Below are positions 10,260 to 25,177 of a DNA stretch of 64,000 nucleotides, in pieces. Under the pieces are notes generated by a model. That model saw nothing but the letters and a program-made list of their open reading frames with translations. It was not told the origin of the DNA and searched no databases. Position 1 is the first letter of the stretch. Each line of letters opens with the position of its first letter. Source of the DNA: Palaemon carinicauda (taxonomy: Eukaryota > Arthropoda > Malacostraca > Decapoda > Palaemonidae); contig NC_090767.1 in NCBI RefSeq assembly GCF_036898095.1, positions 31,847,933 through 31,911,932 on the forward strand, in the 5' to 3' direction. A program made the translations under genes and the position numbers.

Positions 10260-11109
10260 TTTTGCGTAATACGCTACCCAAACTTTAATTCCAAACCTGT
10301 CATGCTTACTAGCAATATATTGGGTAAAAGGACAACTGCATTTTGTTGGAAAAAAATAGTCCTCTACTGTTCTATTTTCCCTTGGCTATAACAAGAAATA
10401 TTGTTTATGATGAATATGTCCCAAACATTTTGAGTTTGCATTCGAATGGACCGTGATGATCGAATGTCAAATCTTACGAATTTCATAATTTCCTTGAAAC
10501 GTTGTCTCTCGAAAAAAAGGAGGACCCCATTTTACTGACAATAGATTTTCAACAGATTGTCATTTTGCAAGAACTCCGCTGGCATACATAATGCCTACAG
10601 TAGCATAAATCTCTTCAAATGATATGTTCCAAATCTCATCATTCAATTTCACTTCAGTTTCTATACACCTTTGGATGTGTTTGATGATGAAGTCATCTAT
10701 CAATAATCTGAAGGCGCTCAAAACTTGTCCAGGAAAACTTTGACGTTTGGCAAGGGATGTTGGTCCCGGTATTTCTTGTATAATGTCTTGGGCGGTAATT
10801 TTCCCGACATTGACAAGATCCTGTTCAATAACTTCCCACCGAGTTCCTTCCTTGCCAGTCAGAATAGTAGTACAAGTTGTTTGCACATCCACAGTATCTT
10901 CTTTGTTTGAAAGAGCAATAGTGCTTTGCAACGGTTCGTTTTTTATTATCACTATCCTCATGATAGTCATCAGATTCAGATGAACTTTCTTGATTGGGGA
11001 TATACTCCTTTTCTTCATCTTCAGATATTGGATCTCTTTCAGAATCAGGTTCAGATAGTGTCAACAAATATGTCACAATTTCATCATTCGACAGAGAGCG
11101 TTTGTACAA
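10260..11109 (-). pseudogene. piggyBac-like transposase, N-terminal half
   Basis: Read on the minus strand from about 11,109. The N-terminus is acidic and serine-rich (SLSNDEIVTYL, then DEEKEYIPNQESSSESDD), as in piggyBac transposases. The next frame (10,560-11,018) holds the family core, with EIPGPTSLAKR, FPGQVLSAFRLLIDDFI and NDEIWNISFEEIYATVGIMYA. Beyond another frameshift come KWGPPFFRET, FRIRS-like residues and FFPTKC..PF.QYIASKHDRFGIKF at about 10,290-10,345. The first catalytic aspartate (normally in VDEQLFPTK) is not seen: the equivalent reads VEDYFFPTK. The rest of the DDD domain and the C-terminal cysteine-rich region are deleted. It cannot encode an active transposase. Confidence 0.9.
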
Positions 11110-11443
11110 AAAGTTTACCCTTTAGTACTTCAAGGGAAACTGACTGAAACAGTAACATGCTGCCAGAGACTTACAGGCGCCGGAATACACGCCACCAAGC
11201 GTTTTGACCGGCGCGCCTCCATAATTACTACTGCATTGCTGTCTAGCGGTCAAAATGACCATTCGGTCATTCTAGGTATTATGTAATATATCTTAAGGGA
11301 TTATTGCATATTTTAATGTTCCCTTGTTATCAATACATATAATGAAAAGTTTGGAAAAGTCAATGAGTATCAAGTTTGTTGGGCAAAGATTGTAATAGCT
11401 TTATGCATCTGAAAATGAAAATGACTGCTTGGTCGTTCTAGTG

Positions 11444-11447
11444 TTAA
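11444..11447. repeat. TTAA target site of piggyBac element, right
   Basis: Second copy of the TTAA duplicated on insertion. Confidence 0.9.
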
Positions 11448-11700
11448 ACTCGGGCTATATCTATTGTGTAAAATTCTAGGATCATGCTATATCTTGTCAA
11501 AATATAAGAGTAGTTCAAGGCTAATGTTCTGTTCTGTTATGATTACCCCACATCAAGCATGACATTGGATTAGGGCTAGTTCAGCATTTACTGTCTTTCT
11601 CAGTATATCATGTTCCATGCAGATATTAACAAGGACTGTGTTGTCAATAACCCCTTTCAAAATTATAGAAGACAATATTATAATATTGAAACAATTTCTG
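11448..11700 (+). repeat. duplicated block, plus-strand arm (part 2)
   Basis: Continues the block interrupted by piggyBac. GGGCTATATCT...GTAAAATTCTAGGATCATGCTATAT matches the reverse complement of about 27,580-27,660. TAGTTCAGCATTTACTGTCTTTCTCAG matches about 27,505-27,545. Homology fades near 11,700. Confidence 0.75.
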
Positions 11701-12189
11701 TGCAGGACCTGGAAACGGATTCCTCCTATAGAAGTATGAAAGTTTTCTCGATTTTTCCTAATCATTTATGCTAATGACATGAAATTATTTATTTTCTTCA
11801 AATTTATGAAGACGTAAAAGTTATTTCATTTTATTTGGTAAGTGTTCACAACACCACACTCTCCACATGGGCTCTGGGTGGCTTCATCAAGTGGGCTTTT
11901 GTCTGTTTTTCTCCAGCATTCCAGGCAGTAAGTTGTTCAAATTATGTGGTCGAGGCTAGTGGTGGTTATGAAGCTCTCGCAGGATTTCAATATTTGTCTA
12001 ACAGCCTGGAGATCATGGAGCGGGTGCCTTTCATCATTTCTTGTTAATATTTTTAGCTCATTTAATGAGCTGTTCAGTGGTGCAATGTTTACCAATCTAT
12101 AGGGTACTAGAAAGAAGGTTTGGTCTTAAGGCACCAGTAATTATTTGACATGCTTGATTTCAGTTTGACATCAACACAAGGGAAGTTTA
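11701..12189. other. no recognised feature
   Basis: An open frame at 11,835-12,047 (70 codons) has no recognisable domain or coding signature. I see nothing else. Confidence 0.4.
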
Positions 12190-12775
12190 TATGCAGCTTT
12201 TCACTTTAGTAGGTGACCTATATACTGTACAGGTTTCTACCTTAGTCAGTCTACATGCAGGTATCTGTTTTAGTAGGCAGTCTATATGAAAGTTTTTACT
12301 TTAGTAAGTGATCTATCTGCAGGTTTCCATTTTAGTAGGTGATCTACATGCAGGTTTTCTACATTAGTAGGACATCTACATGCAGGTTTTTTACATTAGT
12401 AGGAGATCTACATGCAGGTTTTCTACATTAGTAGGTGATCTACGTGCAGGTTTTTACTTTACTAGGTAATCTAGACGCTGGTTACTAATTTAGTGGGTGA
12501 TCTACATGCAAGTTTGCACTTTACTTGGTGATCTATATACCTGTTTCTACTTTAGTTAATGATCTACCAGAAAGTTTCTACATTAGTAAGGGATTTAGAT
12601 GGAGATTTCTACTTCAGTATGTATCTATATGCTGGTTTTTTCTTTAGTAAGTTAACCTACTTTCAGGTTCCTACTTTAGCATTTGATCTGCACTTAGGTT
12701 GCTACTTTAGAAGGTGATCTACTTGCAGGTTTATACTTCTGTAGCCATTGACCAGGAGGTTTCTTCTTCAGTGAA
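12190..12775. repeat. 32-bp minisatellite
   Basis: Roughly 18 imperfect tandem units of about 31-33 bp with consensus near AGGTTTCTACTTTAGTAGG followed by TGATCTACATGC. The units from 12,320 to 12,470 are closest to each other. The outer units are more diverged, as expected for an array turning over in its middle. Confidence 0.9.
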
Positions 12776-12840
12776 ATATACTGCTGGCACTCACATTTAA
12801 TTTCACACCTATACTGGTACCCATAATCAATAATCCCCCA

Positions 12841-12842
<2 letters not shown>

Positions 12843-12904
<62 letters not shown>
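12843..12904. repeat. (CT)n microsatellite
   Basis: About 31 uninterrupted CT units just downstream of the minisatellite. Confidence 0.98.
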
Positions 12905-15603
<2,699 letters not shown>

Positions 15604-15605
15604 CG

Positions 15606-15668
<63 letters not shown>

Positions 15669-15675
15669 ATGCATG
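15604..15675. repeat. (GTGC)n tetranucleotide array
   Basis: About 17-18 units of GTGC/TGCG, ending in two ATGC variants. It is an uninterrupted CpG-containing alternating purine-pyrimidine tract in AT-rich surroundings. The frame crossing it (VRACVRAC) is a repeat artefact. Confidence 0.97.
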
Positions 15676-15929
15676 CACAGATTGCCCGGCCCTTTTTGTC
15701 CAGGCGGGGCTCATAGACAATCATTCATAGCCCCCAAGAGGGGCAACCCCGACCCGTGTGGCTGGGGCAGTCTAAGGTTCCGAGCTCCATGAGAAATTCT
15801 TACTGTCAGGTCTTGCTCAGCCCCTAGCAAGCCTTATTTATATCACAGTGAGACACCTGTTTCTGGAGAGTCAGTTTGCCGCAGATATCATGACTGGTAA
15901 CAGCAGGGTGGGGCAAAGGCAGTCATCCC

Positions 15930-16745
15930 ACAGCAATTAGCAGCAGGGGTGGCAGCAAAAGGATCAGGCCCCATAGAGGAGCCAGAATGAGGCAGTTGAG
16001 GACTGAGCCTCTTTGCCCACTGACACCTGCATGAGAAGGAGGTAGAAAGTTTTATAACAGTAACACTCAGTGAGTAGAAGGGACTGACTGAAGAGTGGAA
16101 GGTCTTCAATAGAAGTTGAAAGCATAGGGTTCGAAGCCCCAATATTAAGACTTAGCCATCGGCCACTTCAGAGAGCATGCCTCCACTGAGGTATTTGCTC
16201 GAGCTCTGCACAAGAGCTCCCAGGGTTCTCAACCAAGGTTGAAAGTGGTCAATAGCTTTTCTTATCATACTAGGGGACAAGCCCCGGTTTTACTAGGCCT
16301 AGGGGCCTGTCCTCAAAAAACTGGACCACAGGGGTTTACTTTCTTAACTCATGTACCTGGCAGAGTGTGGTTCCCATGGTTAGGAACAGTGTCAAGTAAT
16401 TCTTGTTATATGATGGCCCGTTTGTATAATTTCGGGTATTAGGAAGTGTCATAACTATACATGGTTTAATTAAGGCATCAAGGAATGTTGCTAAGGTTGG
16501 TGTCTGGCATGCAATCCCCTAAGGAAGAAATGGAGCAATTTTAGGTTGGAGAGAAGGGACTGACAGTACTAAGACCCATAGAGGGGAAGACTCTGGGTGG
16601 GGAGTTGGAGGGTATTAGTGGTAGGTTAAAGATGTGATGCTTTGTCTCCGGCTAGCATAAGATAGAGTTATAGGAAAGAGGAGAACCCAGTAAGAAAGAG
16701 GGACTGGGTTGCAGGAGAAAGAAAGCAGCATGAGTGAAAGTGATG
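15930..16745 (-). repeat. dispersed repeat R1, copy 2
   Basis: Reverse-complement relative of 1,030-1,820 over nearly its full length. The match extends past AAGGATCAGGCCCC at the left and ends near CACTCATGCTG-type sequence at the right. No conserved reading frame. Confidence 0.75.
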
Positions 16746-17285
16746 TCTCTCATCTATAAATCTCAATCCTCGATCAAGCATTTAAACATATATCTCTTGT
16801 AGCTCCATCAAAAACCAAATTGAACAATTATTGTGATATCAGACATGCACATCTCAGTAATAATTCAAAAGAATTGCACAAAGCATTTATGTTGTTAATA
16901 GTATTTTTGTCAGGTGAACTTGTGGAATAAAAAACAATTCTAATTAATACATAATAAGTGCCATTATATAATAAAAGACAAAAAAAAAATTAGCTTACAT
17001 CTAATAAAGATTTTTTTCTAATTCCCTTCTTTATCTTCACACTGACGCAAAGAGTAGCTTCGGTTACTTTGTATGTTAGCTCCTATTTTAGTTGTAGAAG
17101 GGAGACCCACCATACCCCTAGGCCCTTGGATATGGTATCTAGCTTTCTCCTCTGCTCATACAAGACTTTTGGGGATTTCACCAGTTAGAACTGGAAAAGG
17201 AAAGCATACCCTTAAGCACATTTTTCACACCTTGGGGTAGGTATCAATACCAAAGGACACCAATATGACATTTTTGTGCTTCCAA
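16746..17285. other. no recognised feature
   Basis: AT-rich DNA between repeat R1 and Ty3 element B. Nothing is recognised until RT sequence begins near 17,300. Confidence 0.4.
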
Positions 17286-17289
17286 CACA

Positions 17290-19480
17290 TATACCTTCCG
17301 TTTCGATGTAGCCATTGTACCCAGAAAGTTTAAGTATGGGGACGACACAATTCTCTATGATTCGAGTGTAGAAGAGACCTTCTACCATGTGTATTACTTC
17401 CTCGTAGTCTGTGCATATAAAGGCATCACCTTGAAACCAGAAAAATTCAAGCTCTGCAAGAAAGAAGTGGAATTTGACACGTTTGACATCGGTTGGGATT
17501 CCTACAAGCCTTCAGAAGATTTTTTTTATCTGCCATCAAAATATTTTCTATGCACAAAAAGTCCACAATATCTGATATCAGGTCGAGGTATGGTTTTGTC
17601 AATCAGCTGGCCCCCTTCCTGACAACAGCACCCATTATGACCCCCTGTAAGGATGAGCACCTTCAGGAAAAGTTCCATCAAGTGCAAGACACCATCTGCA
17701 AGTTGGCCAAGGACGGCCTCACCTACTACGACAAGCTGCGGCAGACTGTTTCAGTCACTGACTGAAGTGAGGAGGGCGTGGGCTTCGTCATCCTCCAACA
17801 ATATTGCAGTAGTACCTCGTTGAAACCCCCTTCTGTTGTAGAGATGGCAGGAGAATAACGCTTTGTGGCAGTCATTTACTCACGCCCACCGAGTCTGGGT
17901 ATGCAGCTGTGGAGGGGGAAGCCCTTGCAGTGGCCTGGTGCTTGAAAAAGGCCCGATTATTCTTATTGTGCTGCTCGAACTCAACCATTGTCACGGACCA
18001 CCGCCCTTTAATCAAATTCGGAGCCAATAGAAGTCTCGGCAATACCACCAACCACAGACTATTTAGATTAAAGGAAAAAACATTATTGTATAATTTCAAA
18101 GGTAAATACCTACCTGGCAAGAGAAATCATGCATCTGACTCTCTCTCTCTTGATTTCCTGCTCTACGGACGGCACCAGATGGAAAGGATGCGAGTTTTAA
18201 CAATGAATTAACGATTGCTATAGTATCAGCAATAATGGAAAACCTACAGGAGCAGTACACCATAGACAAGAAAACTGTTGAAGAGGCTGCTCTGAACGAC
18301 CGAGCATATCAACTACTAGTCGCTCGAGTGACTGCAAGGGATTGGAACCGGAAGACATTACAAGAAATTGCATGTGTGAGACCCTTCTAGGGCATCAAAG
18401 AGCGTCTTTCTATATCCAGGAACCTGGTCACACACTGCTTCTACGATTACTGCATTCGCCTTGTCATTCCCGAAGGGCTTCGTCATCAGATAATCACCAA
18501 CCTTCATGCTGGACATCAAGGCCTAGACACAATGTTGAGAAGAGCGAGACATTCGGTTTATTGGCCAGGCATCGAAGGAGACCTCCAGCATCCTCGTTCA
18601 CGGTGTACATCGTCCAACGGTCACTCACCATCATTGCCAGCCGAAGTCATGATAATAACCACAACCCCAGAGTATCCCTTCTAAAAGACTGTCATGGACC
18701 AGTTTCAGCTTGGAGAACACATGTATATGGCATATTGTGACCGGCTTACAGACTGGCTAAATATAACCCACTTCCCTAACGGCACCTCGTCTGCAAAGAT
18801 CATGAGAAAACTTAGGCACTACTTCACTTGATGGGGAGCACCTGAACAATTGTCTACGGACAACAGCACGAACTGGTGAGCAAAGAAATTATGTCCTTCT
18901 ACACGAGATGGATAGTTGACATACGCTTAACACTGCCCCACTACCTGCAGTCAAATGGGAAAGCCGAGGCCACAGCCAAGTCCGCAAAGAGAATAATTAG
19001 AGCATGTATCACTGGGACTAGAAGCTTCGATAACGACAAGGTATCATTGGCAATGCTGCAGTACTTAAACACGCCCTTAAGGGTTATAAATAATTCTCAT
19101 TCATAATTGGCCACTGGGAAACAGTTACGCGATGGTGTACTGACCACAAAACTCAACTATATGATTAACCACCACTGGATAAAATTCATTGAAAAAAGAG
19201 TACTTCCAGTAGAAGAGAAAAATGTGAAGATAATTGAAAGCACCACCGACAGAAGACTAACGCCCTTACAGCAAAGCACGCTCATTAGGGTTCAGAACTG
19301 AATGACATAGGCCTGGGAAAGGCTTGAAATCATAGTCGAGCAACGACATCGCAGACAGTACATCGTAAGACTAGATGGTAGTGGCCGTCTGTCGATAAGG
19401 AACAGAAGACACCTCATCGTTACTGAACTGCCTGTCAGTGAAACAAAAGGAGCCACTCCTACCAAAGACGCAGCGGCTCA
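17290..19480 (+). pseudogene. Ty3/gypsy element B: pol relic (RT end, RNase H, integrase)
   Basis: Pieces of a Ty3 polyprotein in order, across several frames. 17,335-17,500 reads GDDTILYDSS then ITLKPEKFKLCKKEVEF, the RT catalytic DD and the thumb-side LKP.KF..C motif. 17,500-17,770 is the RT-RNase H connection. At about 17,755 VTDWSEEGVGFVILQQ begins RNase H, followed by EGEALAVAWCLKKA, VTDHRPLIKF and LPGKRNHASDSLS. Integrase follows: a zinc-finger region with HAGHQGLDTMLRRARHSVYW (about 18,505-18,560), first catalytic Asp in MDQFQLGEH (18,690), LSTDNSTNW (18,850) and QSNGKAEATAK (18,950), and a C-terminal RQYIVRLDGSGRLSIRNRRH (19,350). Gag, protease and most of RT are missing. Confidence 0.9.
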
Positions 19481-19759
19481 GTAGCCTAAGTCTCCTCCAT
19501 CAGCGCCCGAGGTATGGCCTCCAAGGGAGAGAGAGACCCGTGCCTGGATGAACGATTACGTATAATTATCTTGGCCTTGTTTCTGCAATAATAAAATGAA
19601 AATGTTTTATGTTTTGCTTTTACTGCATTTGGACGTGCATTGATTTCATAATTGCAAAATTATATTCTGTAAAAGATTTTATGTTGATGTTGCAACTAAA
19701 TTTTAGTGAACATCTTGCAATACTGATGTAATTATTGCGCTGCTTGATGTTATGTGAAT

Positions 19760-19760
<1 letters not shown>

Positions 19761-19827
<67 letters not shown>
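19761..19827. repeat. (CT)n microsatellite
   Basis: About 33 CT units in the 3' non-coding part of Ty3 element B. Confidence 0.98.
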
Positions 19828-19829
<2 letters not shown>

Positions 19830-19976
19830 CTTTTCAGTTATTCCAATGTTACCATTGATTATTACGATTATGATTCAGAATACTTGTCCGATGTTTTTCT
19901 TAAGCATATCCTTTGTCATACCTGCTTTTGATATTGTTGTTTATAAGTTTTGAAAATATTACCCTTTTCATAATAT

Positions 19977-20125
19977 TTTGGGAGGGAGTTGTAAGATATG
20001 GCTGCATGTAGTGCCTGAGCGCCACCCACATAAGTCACGTCATTTTCTCGTCACGGGTTATCTGTATTTCCTACTGCTATGAATCAGTTGCAATGAAGAT
20101 ACGAAACCATCCAGACCATCGTTTT
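19977..20125 (+). repeat. polypurine tract and partial 3' LTR of Ty3 element B
   Basis: TTTTGGGAGGGAGT at 19,977-19,989 is a good polypurine tract. It is followed at 19,990 by TGTAAGATATGG, a plausible LTR start. The LTR breaks off near 20,125 where a minus-strand LINE RT fragment begins. No second LTR is visible, so the boundary is inferred. Confidence 0.6.
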
Positions 20126-20273
20126 CTAAATATTTAAATAATTGTACCTCAGTAATCTTTTCTCTTTCAAAAGATATTTCCTCTTCCACTTTATTTATTT
20201 CTCTCTTTCTTTTATTTATCTTAAGACCAACCTCCGGTGATATTTCCTGCATTCTGGTAAGCAAGTATTGCAA
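20126..20273 (-). pseudogene. LINE RT fragment (palm/thumb)
   Basis: Minus-strand frame: LTRMQEISPEVGLKINKRKR then ISFEREKITEVQLFKYLEN. This corresponds to the GLKIN..KTK and ...FKYLGS segments that follow the YADD motif in RTE/Jockey-like LINE reverse transcriptases. It is a short remnant abutting the LTR of Ty3 element B. Confidence 0.72.
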
Positions 20274-20436
20274 TTTGCAAATGTCAAAATTAATACAGTT
20301 TCACTATAGAGCTTGGGTAAGTTTAACAATACACATAATGGAAGCTCCACAGGGTTAACAAAACTTGAATTAAATAGTTATCGGGAATAGTTAAGATTTC
20401 TTTACTTTCAAAGATACCAACGTTACAGTGGCGACG

Positions 20437-20457
20437 ATAATAATAATAATAATAATA

Positions 20458-20502
<45 letters not shown>

Positions 20503-20510
20503 TTAATAAG
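20437..20510. repeat. (TAA)n microsatellite
   Basis: About 24 TAA units with one G interruption. Confidence 0.97.
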
Positions 20511-20575
20511 GATAGGGAAGTGGGGAAAATGGGGAAAGGAAGAGTACCCCTGGATACAATCCACTTTATAGCTCA
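20511..20575. repeat. short repeat shared with 27,310-27,370
   Basis: GGATAGGGAAGTGGGG...GGGGTACTC-type sequence matches 27,310-27,370 in reverse complement (GTGGATTGTATCC against CTGGATTGTATCC). Element class unknown. 20,576-21,088 holds nothing recognised. Confidence 0.65.
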
Positions 20576-21086
20576 AAGGCGGGTACTCGGGATGGGAAAG
20601 ATTAAGGAAATAGGGAGAAAGAGAAGTACAAAAGAAGAATAAAAGAGAGGGGCAGACCCTCTTGCAATATTAGAGAATTGGTATTATTATTGATAATACA
20701 ATAGAATGAAGTTACAGAGATTTCCTTTATGAAATTGGTGACTTACTTAGCGAAACAATTTTATTTATGCTAATATTCACCAATCGTATAGATTTTTTTT
20801 ATAAAAAAAAGTTCAGGTAAACTGAAAAATAGTAATAAAGGATTCAATAGTCATATTATACCTTAGAAATGAAGTGACTGCTTTTCATGAAATATCTCCT
20901 ATTAAAGAATTTTGTAATTACATATAAATGTTTTTTAAATGTTCTTGATAACCAAATATTATAAACTGTGTATTATCTTCAAAATGGAAAATTAGAATTT
21001 CCTAGGAAAAAATACTTTTTCCTATAGAAAAAATGACGCTCTCTTAGAAAATAACACTCGTTCCCTTCGCAAAGGAATAGTTTCAG

Positions 21087-21693
<607 letters not shown>

Positions 21694-21726
21694 GGTAGAA
21701 ACACGTTTAAATGTGCAAAAAATTTA

Positions 21727-22008
<282 letters not shown>

Positions 22009-22860
22009 CAAACGATGGTTATAGAACTGATTGTAGATTGCGGAGATCAATTGCCTACTGCTCATCCGATGAGGAGGGGATGAAACGCTTTCTTCCGAAA
22101 CCATTTTATTATGAGCCAACTATATGTATGTCCGTTAGCACACACTTGCACTATGAGGAACTCTAGCTTCTAAGCTTTCACCAAAAGTCTATTGCTTCTC
22201 AAATGACAGACACGGATTTTAGCATTTGACTTAAAAAACAAGAATGTAGATGTGGCAACATGTATGCCACGTTTCTCAAAATATTGTACCAAGAAGTTGT
22301 TTGAAATATTGATAATGCACACCTGTATTCATATACATTTTTCTTAAGAATGGAAGTTTGGCAATCCACATACATGAATTTCTCCTGACCAAACCCTCAC
22401 GATAGTCTGATTTGAGTATAGCATAGAGACAGACCAGGCGTCAGTGCATGCACAGGAAATGGTAATTCCCTTCCCAATTGTTTAGATTTGTAGCCACCTT
22501 TGTCATACTGTAATTAAGTGTATTTATGTGTATATTAGGCTGCAAATTAATATTATCAAATAACCTGATGGGTTTCTTGGCCATAGCTCACTTCACTTTT
22601 GATTTAACATTATTTCACTGTTGTTGTCTGGCAAGAGTAGTTGGTTTTGCCCCTCACGGCTGCTGTGTGAGCGAGTATTTTGATTTGTTTTACTCACATC
22701 TTAAAAAAAAAGATTGAAAGTACACGACTGATGAAATAGAGCAAAGTGATGTTCAGGAAATCACACCACCAAGGCATGCAACTCTCAACAAATAAAGTCA
22801 ATAAATTCTAGTGAGTTGACCATATTATTTAACTATATAGTGAATCAAGACATTTCAAAG
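22009..22860. other. no recognised feature
   Basis: Ordinary AT-rich DNA. The 63-codon frame at 22,526-22,717 shows no known motif. Confidence 0.4.
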
Positions 22861-22869
22861 CTTATGATC

Positions 22870-23880
22870 TGGAATTGAGGAGATTAGCAGAAAAGACGAC
22901 CATGGGTATTATGGATGTTATGTATTGTGTCTAAGGAAATATTCAGTCTGTTGGAAACTAAACATTTCGGATTGATAAATGAAAAATATTTTGACATATT
23001 AGCATTATGTGAAACATGGCTCAAGGACTTTGACAAGGTTAAGAAATAAGCTTTGTAAACAAAACGGGATTATGAAAAATAAAATACCACTTTCTATAGA
23101 ATAAGTAAACTATCCAATGAAATAGTTCTACCTGTATTAACATATGGGTAAAAAACTTGGAGCCTTGCTGAAGTCTACTACACGAACTAGTTAAACTCAA
23201 AGAGCTATAGAAAGACTAATGATAGGGATAGCCTAACACTAAGAGACAGTAAAAGAGCAACATGGATACTAAGAGAATAAACTAAAGTAGAGGGTATTCA
23301 AACAACAAGAAAAATAAATGGACATGGAGAGGACCTATAATGAGATTGGAAAAGCGGAAGCAAGGGAAGGAAGAGGAAACAATGGATTAGCGAACAAAGA
23401 AAGGTTGTTGGCCTTTTTTACTTCAGTTTATAAATTTTTAAAGGATAATATGGTTTTAAGTGAGTAAGGAACAAGGTTTAAACTTTTAAGGGGATTACCT
23501 TAGTTTGAGATAATTTTCATTGTTTCGAGGTAATTTCGGTTTAACTAGCTTAAAATTTAAGAAAAAAATTATTTTCTTTTCAGATTAATCAGGTTAAAAA
23601 ATATAACGCATAGCATTCAAGGTAAAGGCCATACGACACATGCATGAATGTCAGCTCTGGTAAGGTAGCACATATGTTGTTTGGGTATGTGTCACTTAAG
23701 GGTGCTAAAGGAGATCACAGTGAAGTGATGCAGTACTAAGTATTGTTAGGAGCAGAACTTAATTTGTACTCCACAAAAAGTGTATATGTAAATATACGTT
23801 ATTGAATGTATTCTGATGATGATGTAGACTGCCATGCCTATAGCATGACACGGGCTCTTGTCGCTTGACAGCTCGTAAAA
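22870..23880 (+). pseudogene. RTE-like LINE relic with large internal deletion
   Basis: About 22,985-23,035 reads FDILALCETWLKDF, matching the N-terminal endonuclease strand that carries the catalytic Glu (CETWL). The sequence then jumps to the extreme C-terminus of RT near 23,095: LSNEIVLPVLTYG, then W(S)LAE, TQRAIERLMIGISL, RDSKRATW, TKVEGIQTTRKIKWTWRG and a dispersed RLEKRKQGK tail. This order is typical of RTE/Jockey-like LINEs. EN core and most of RT are gone. The 3' end may be near 23,880, where GACACGGGCTCTTGTCGC...CAGCTCGTAAA resembles 7,895-7,930. Confidence 0.78.
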
Positions 23881-25177
23881 ATTAATCTTGGGAAAGTGAA
23901 GGACCCATTACAAAGATATATTTAAATACTAGAAAAAGAATCATGATTACTTCACATGCGGAATTTCTCCTCATATATAATTATTAAAACATTAAATAGG
24001 TATTATTTCAGATATGTTTTCATTAAACATTATGAAAAAAATTATATCTATGACAGATTAAATAAATACTGCATAAACAACTATAATATAATACATCAAT
24101 CTTGAGGGCACACACTGTCATATTATCTTGGTACTCGGCCTCTTTTATCTAATGTTATATACTTTATATATATATGGAAGATTTATTTTAAGGTTGATAT
24201 TGTTCCTACAATGTTATTTTAATTGTTTATTTCCTCTCTCAATAATGGTAGATTGAGATCCTCTATCACTTCCAAAGAGGCTACGACCAGAGCTTCTCTC
24301 GGTAATGGGAGACAGGGGATCCTCTAACAGTTTTAATATTATCAATATTATTATTACTTTTATTATGGTTATTGTTATAACTACTGATGAATATATCCAT
24401 AAAAACTCTAGTTCCATAAACTTTTTACTTATAGTAGGCTACAAAGTAGTGAGATTTTAAAGGCTATAAAAAGGATAATTGCATACTTTGATATCTATAT
24501 GTTGAATGCTTTTAAACTTTAAGTTACACTTGGAAAGTTAACTGTTTTTTTTAATGTGTTAAAAGCAGCCAAGCAAGATGAATTAGCAGTAATTAAGATA
24601 ATGCATGATGATATGTCTCATCATTATGCCAGATGCAGTTTCCTCTTTAAGAGGTTTTTTTATTGGTTTCATGGGAGGAAATAATTTGTCTCAGGTTGGT
24701 CAATTCATCCAACTGAAACCGATCTTTTAATAATCTAGATTATTCTGTTCAATAATTGAGATAAGGTTTGGAAAAATACGAATGTTTTCAGTAAACCCCA
24801 CAAGGTGTAAAGTAAGCATTACTAAACTTTTGTTTTAGATTTAGAACTAATTCCGTTGGTTGCGTCAGTGTTAAAGTTCCGTTCCCTACACAGCTAACAT
24901 TATTCAAAATAAGATTCATAAAGCTCCACAGATGAAAATATGAGGTGTTCCTGATGTGATTTGAATGCTGTTAGTTATGGTATTTTTCTGAAACTATTTT
25001 TCAACTTGTAAAGACGCTTAAAACACAAGTAATTGCATATGAAAAACCACATTTCACAAGGAAATCAAACACAAAAACAACTCCTAGAATGCCAGCATTA
25101 CTCTATATGGTGTTGGTTTTCAAAATTGAATAACCCCTTCTAACATATTTGGAATAATAATGATCTCACCCCCTCTT
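23881..25177. other. no recognised gene or element
   Basis: AT-rich DNA. An imperfect duplication of about 35 bp (CTCTCTCAATAATGG / CTTCTCTCGGTAATGG) lies at about 24,230-24,330. Nothing else is recognised. Confidence 0.4.

Larger units (their letters stand above)
9817..11443. mobile_element. piggyBac-like DNA transposon, deletion derivative
   Basis: 1,627 bp flanked by TTAA on both sides. The terminal repeat is CACTAGAAC followed by a diverged CC, read from both ends (left 9,817, right 11,443 on the minus strand). Subterminal GCGGTCAAAATGACCA motifs occur near both ends (about 9,860 and 11,248), which is typical of piggyBac relatives with GGTCA-rich ends. It carries a truncated transposase on the minus strand and an (AC)n microsatellite. 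Autonomous piggyBac elements are usually well over 2 kb, so this copy has lost a large part of its gene. Confidence 0.92.

Noticed and set aside
9817..11443. Complete piggyBac element with active transposase
   Set aside because: The transposase is frameshifted, lacks the first catalytic Asp and loses its C-terminal half.
16090..16150. Pol III B box (GGTTCGAAGCCCC) in repeat R1 as evidence for a SINE
   Set aside because: There is no matching A box at tRNA spacing, and the other R1 copy does not keep the motif.
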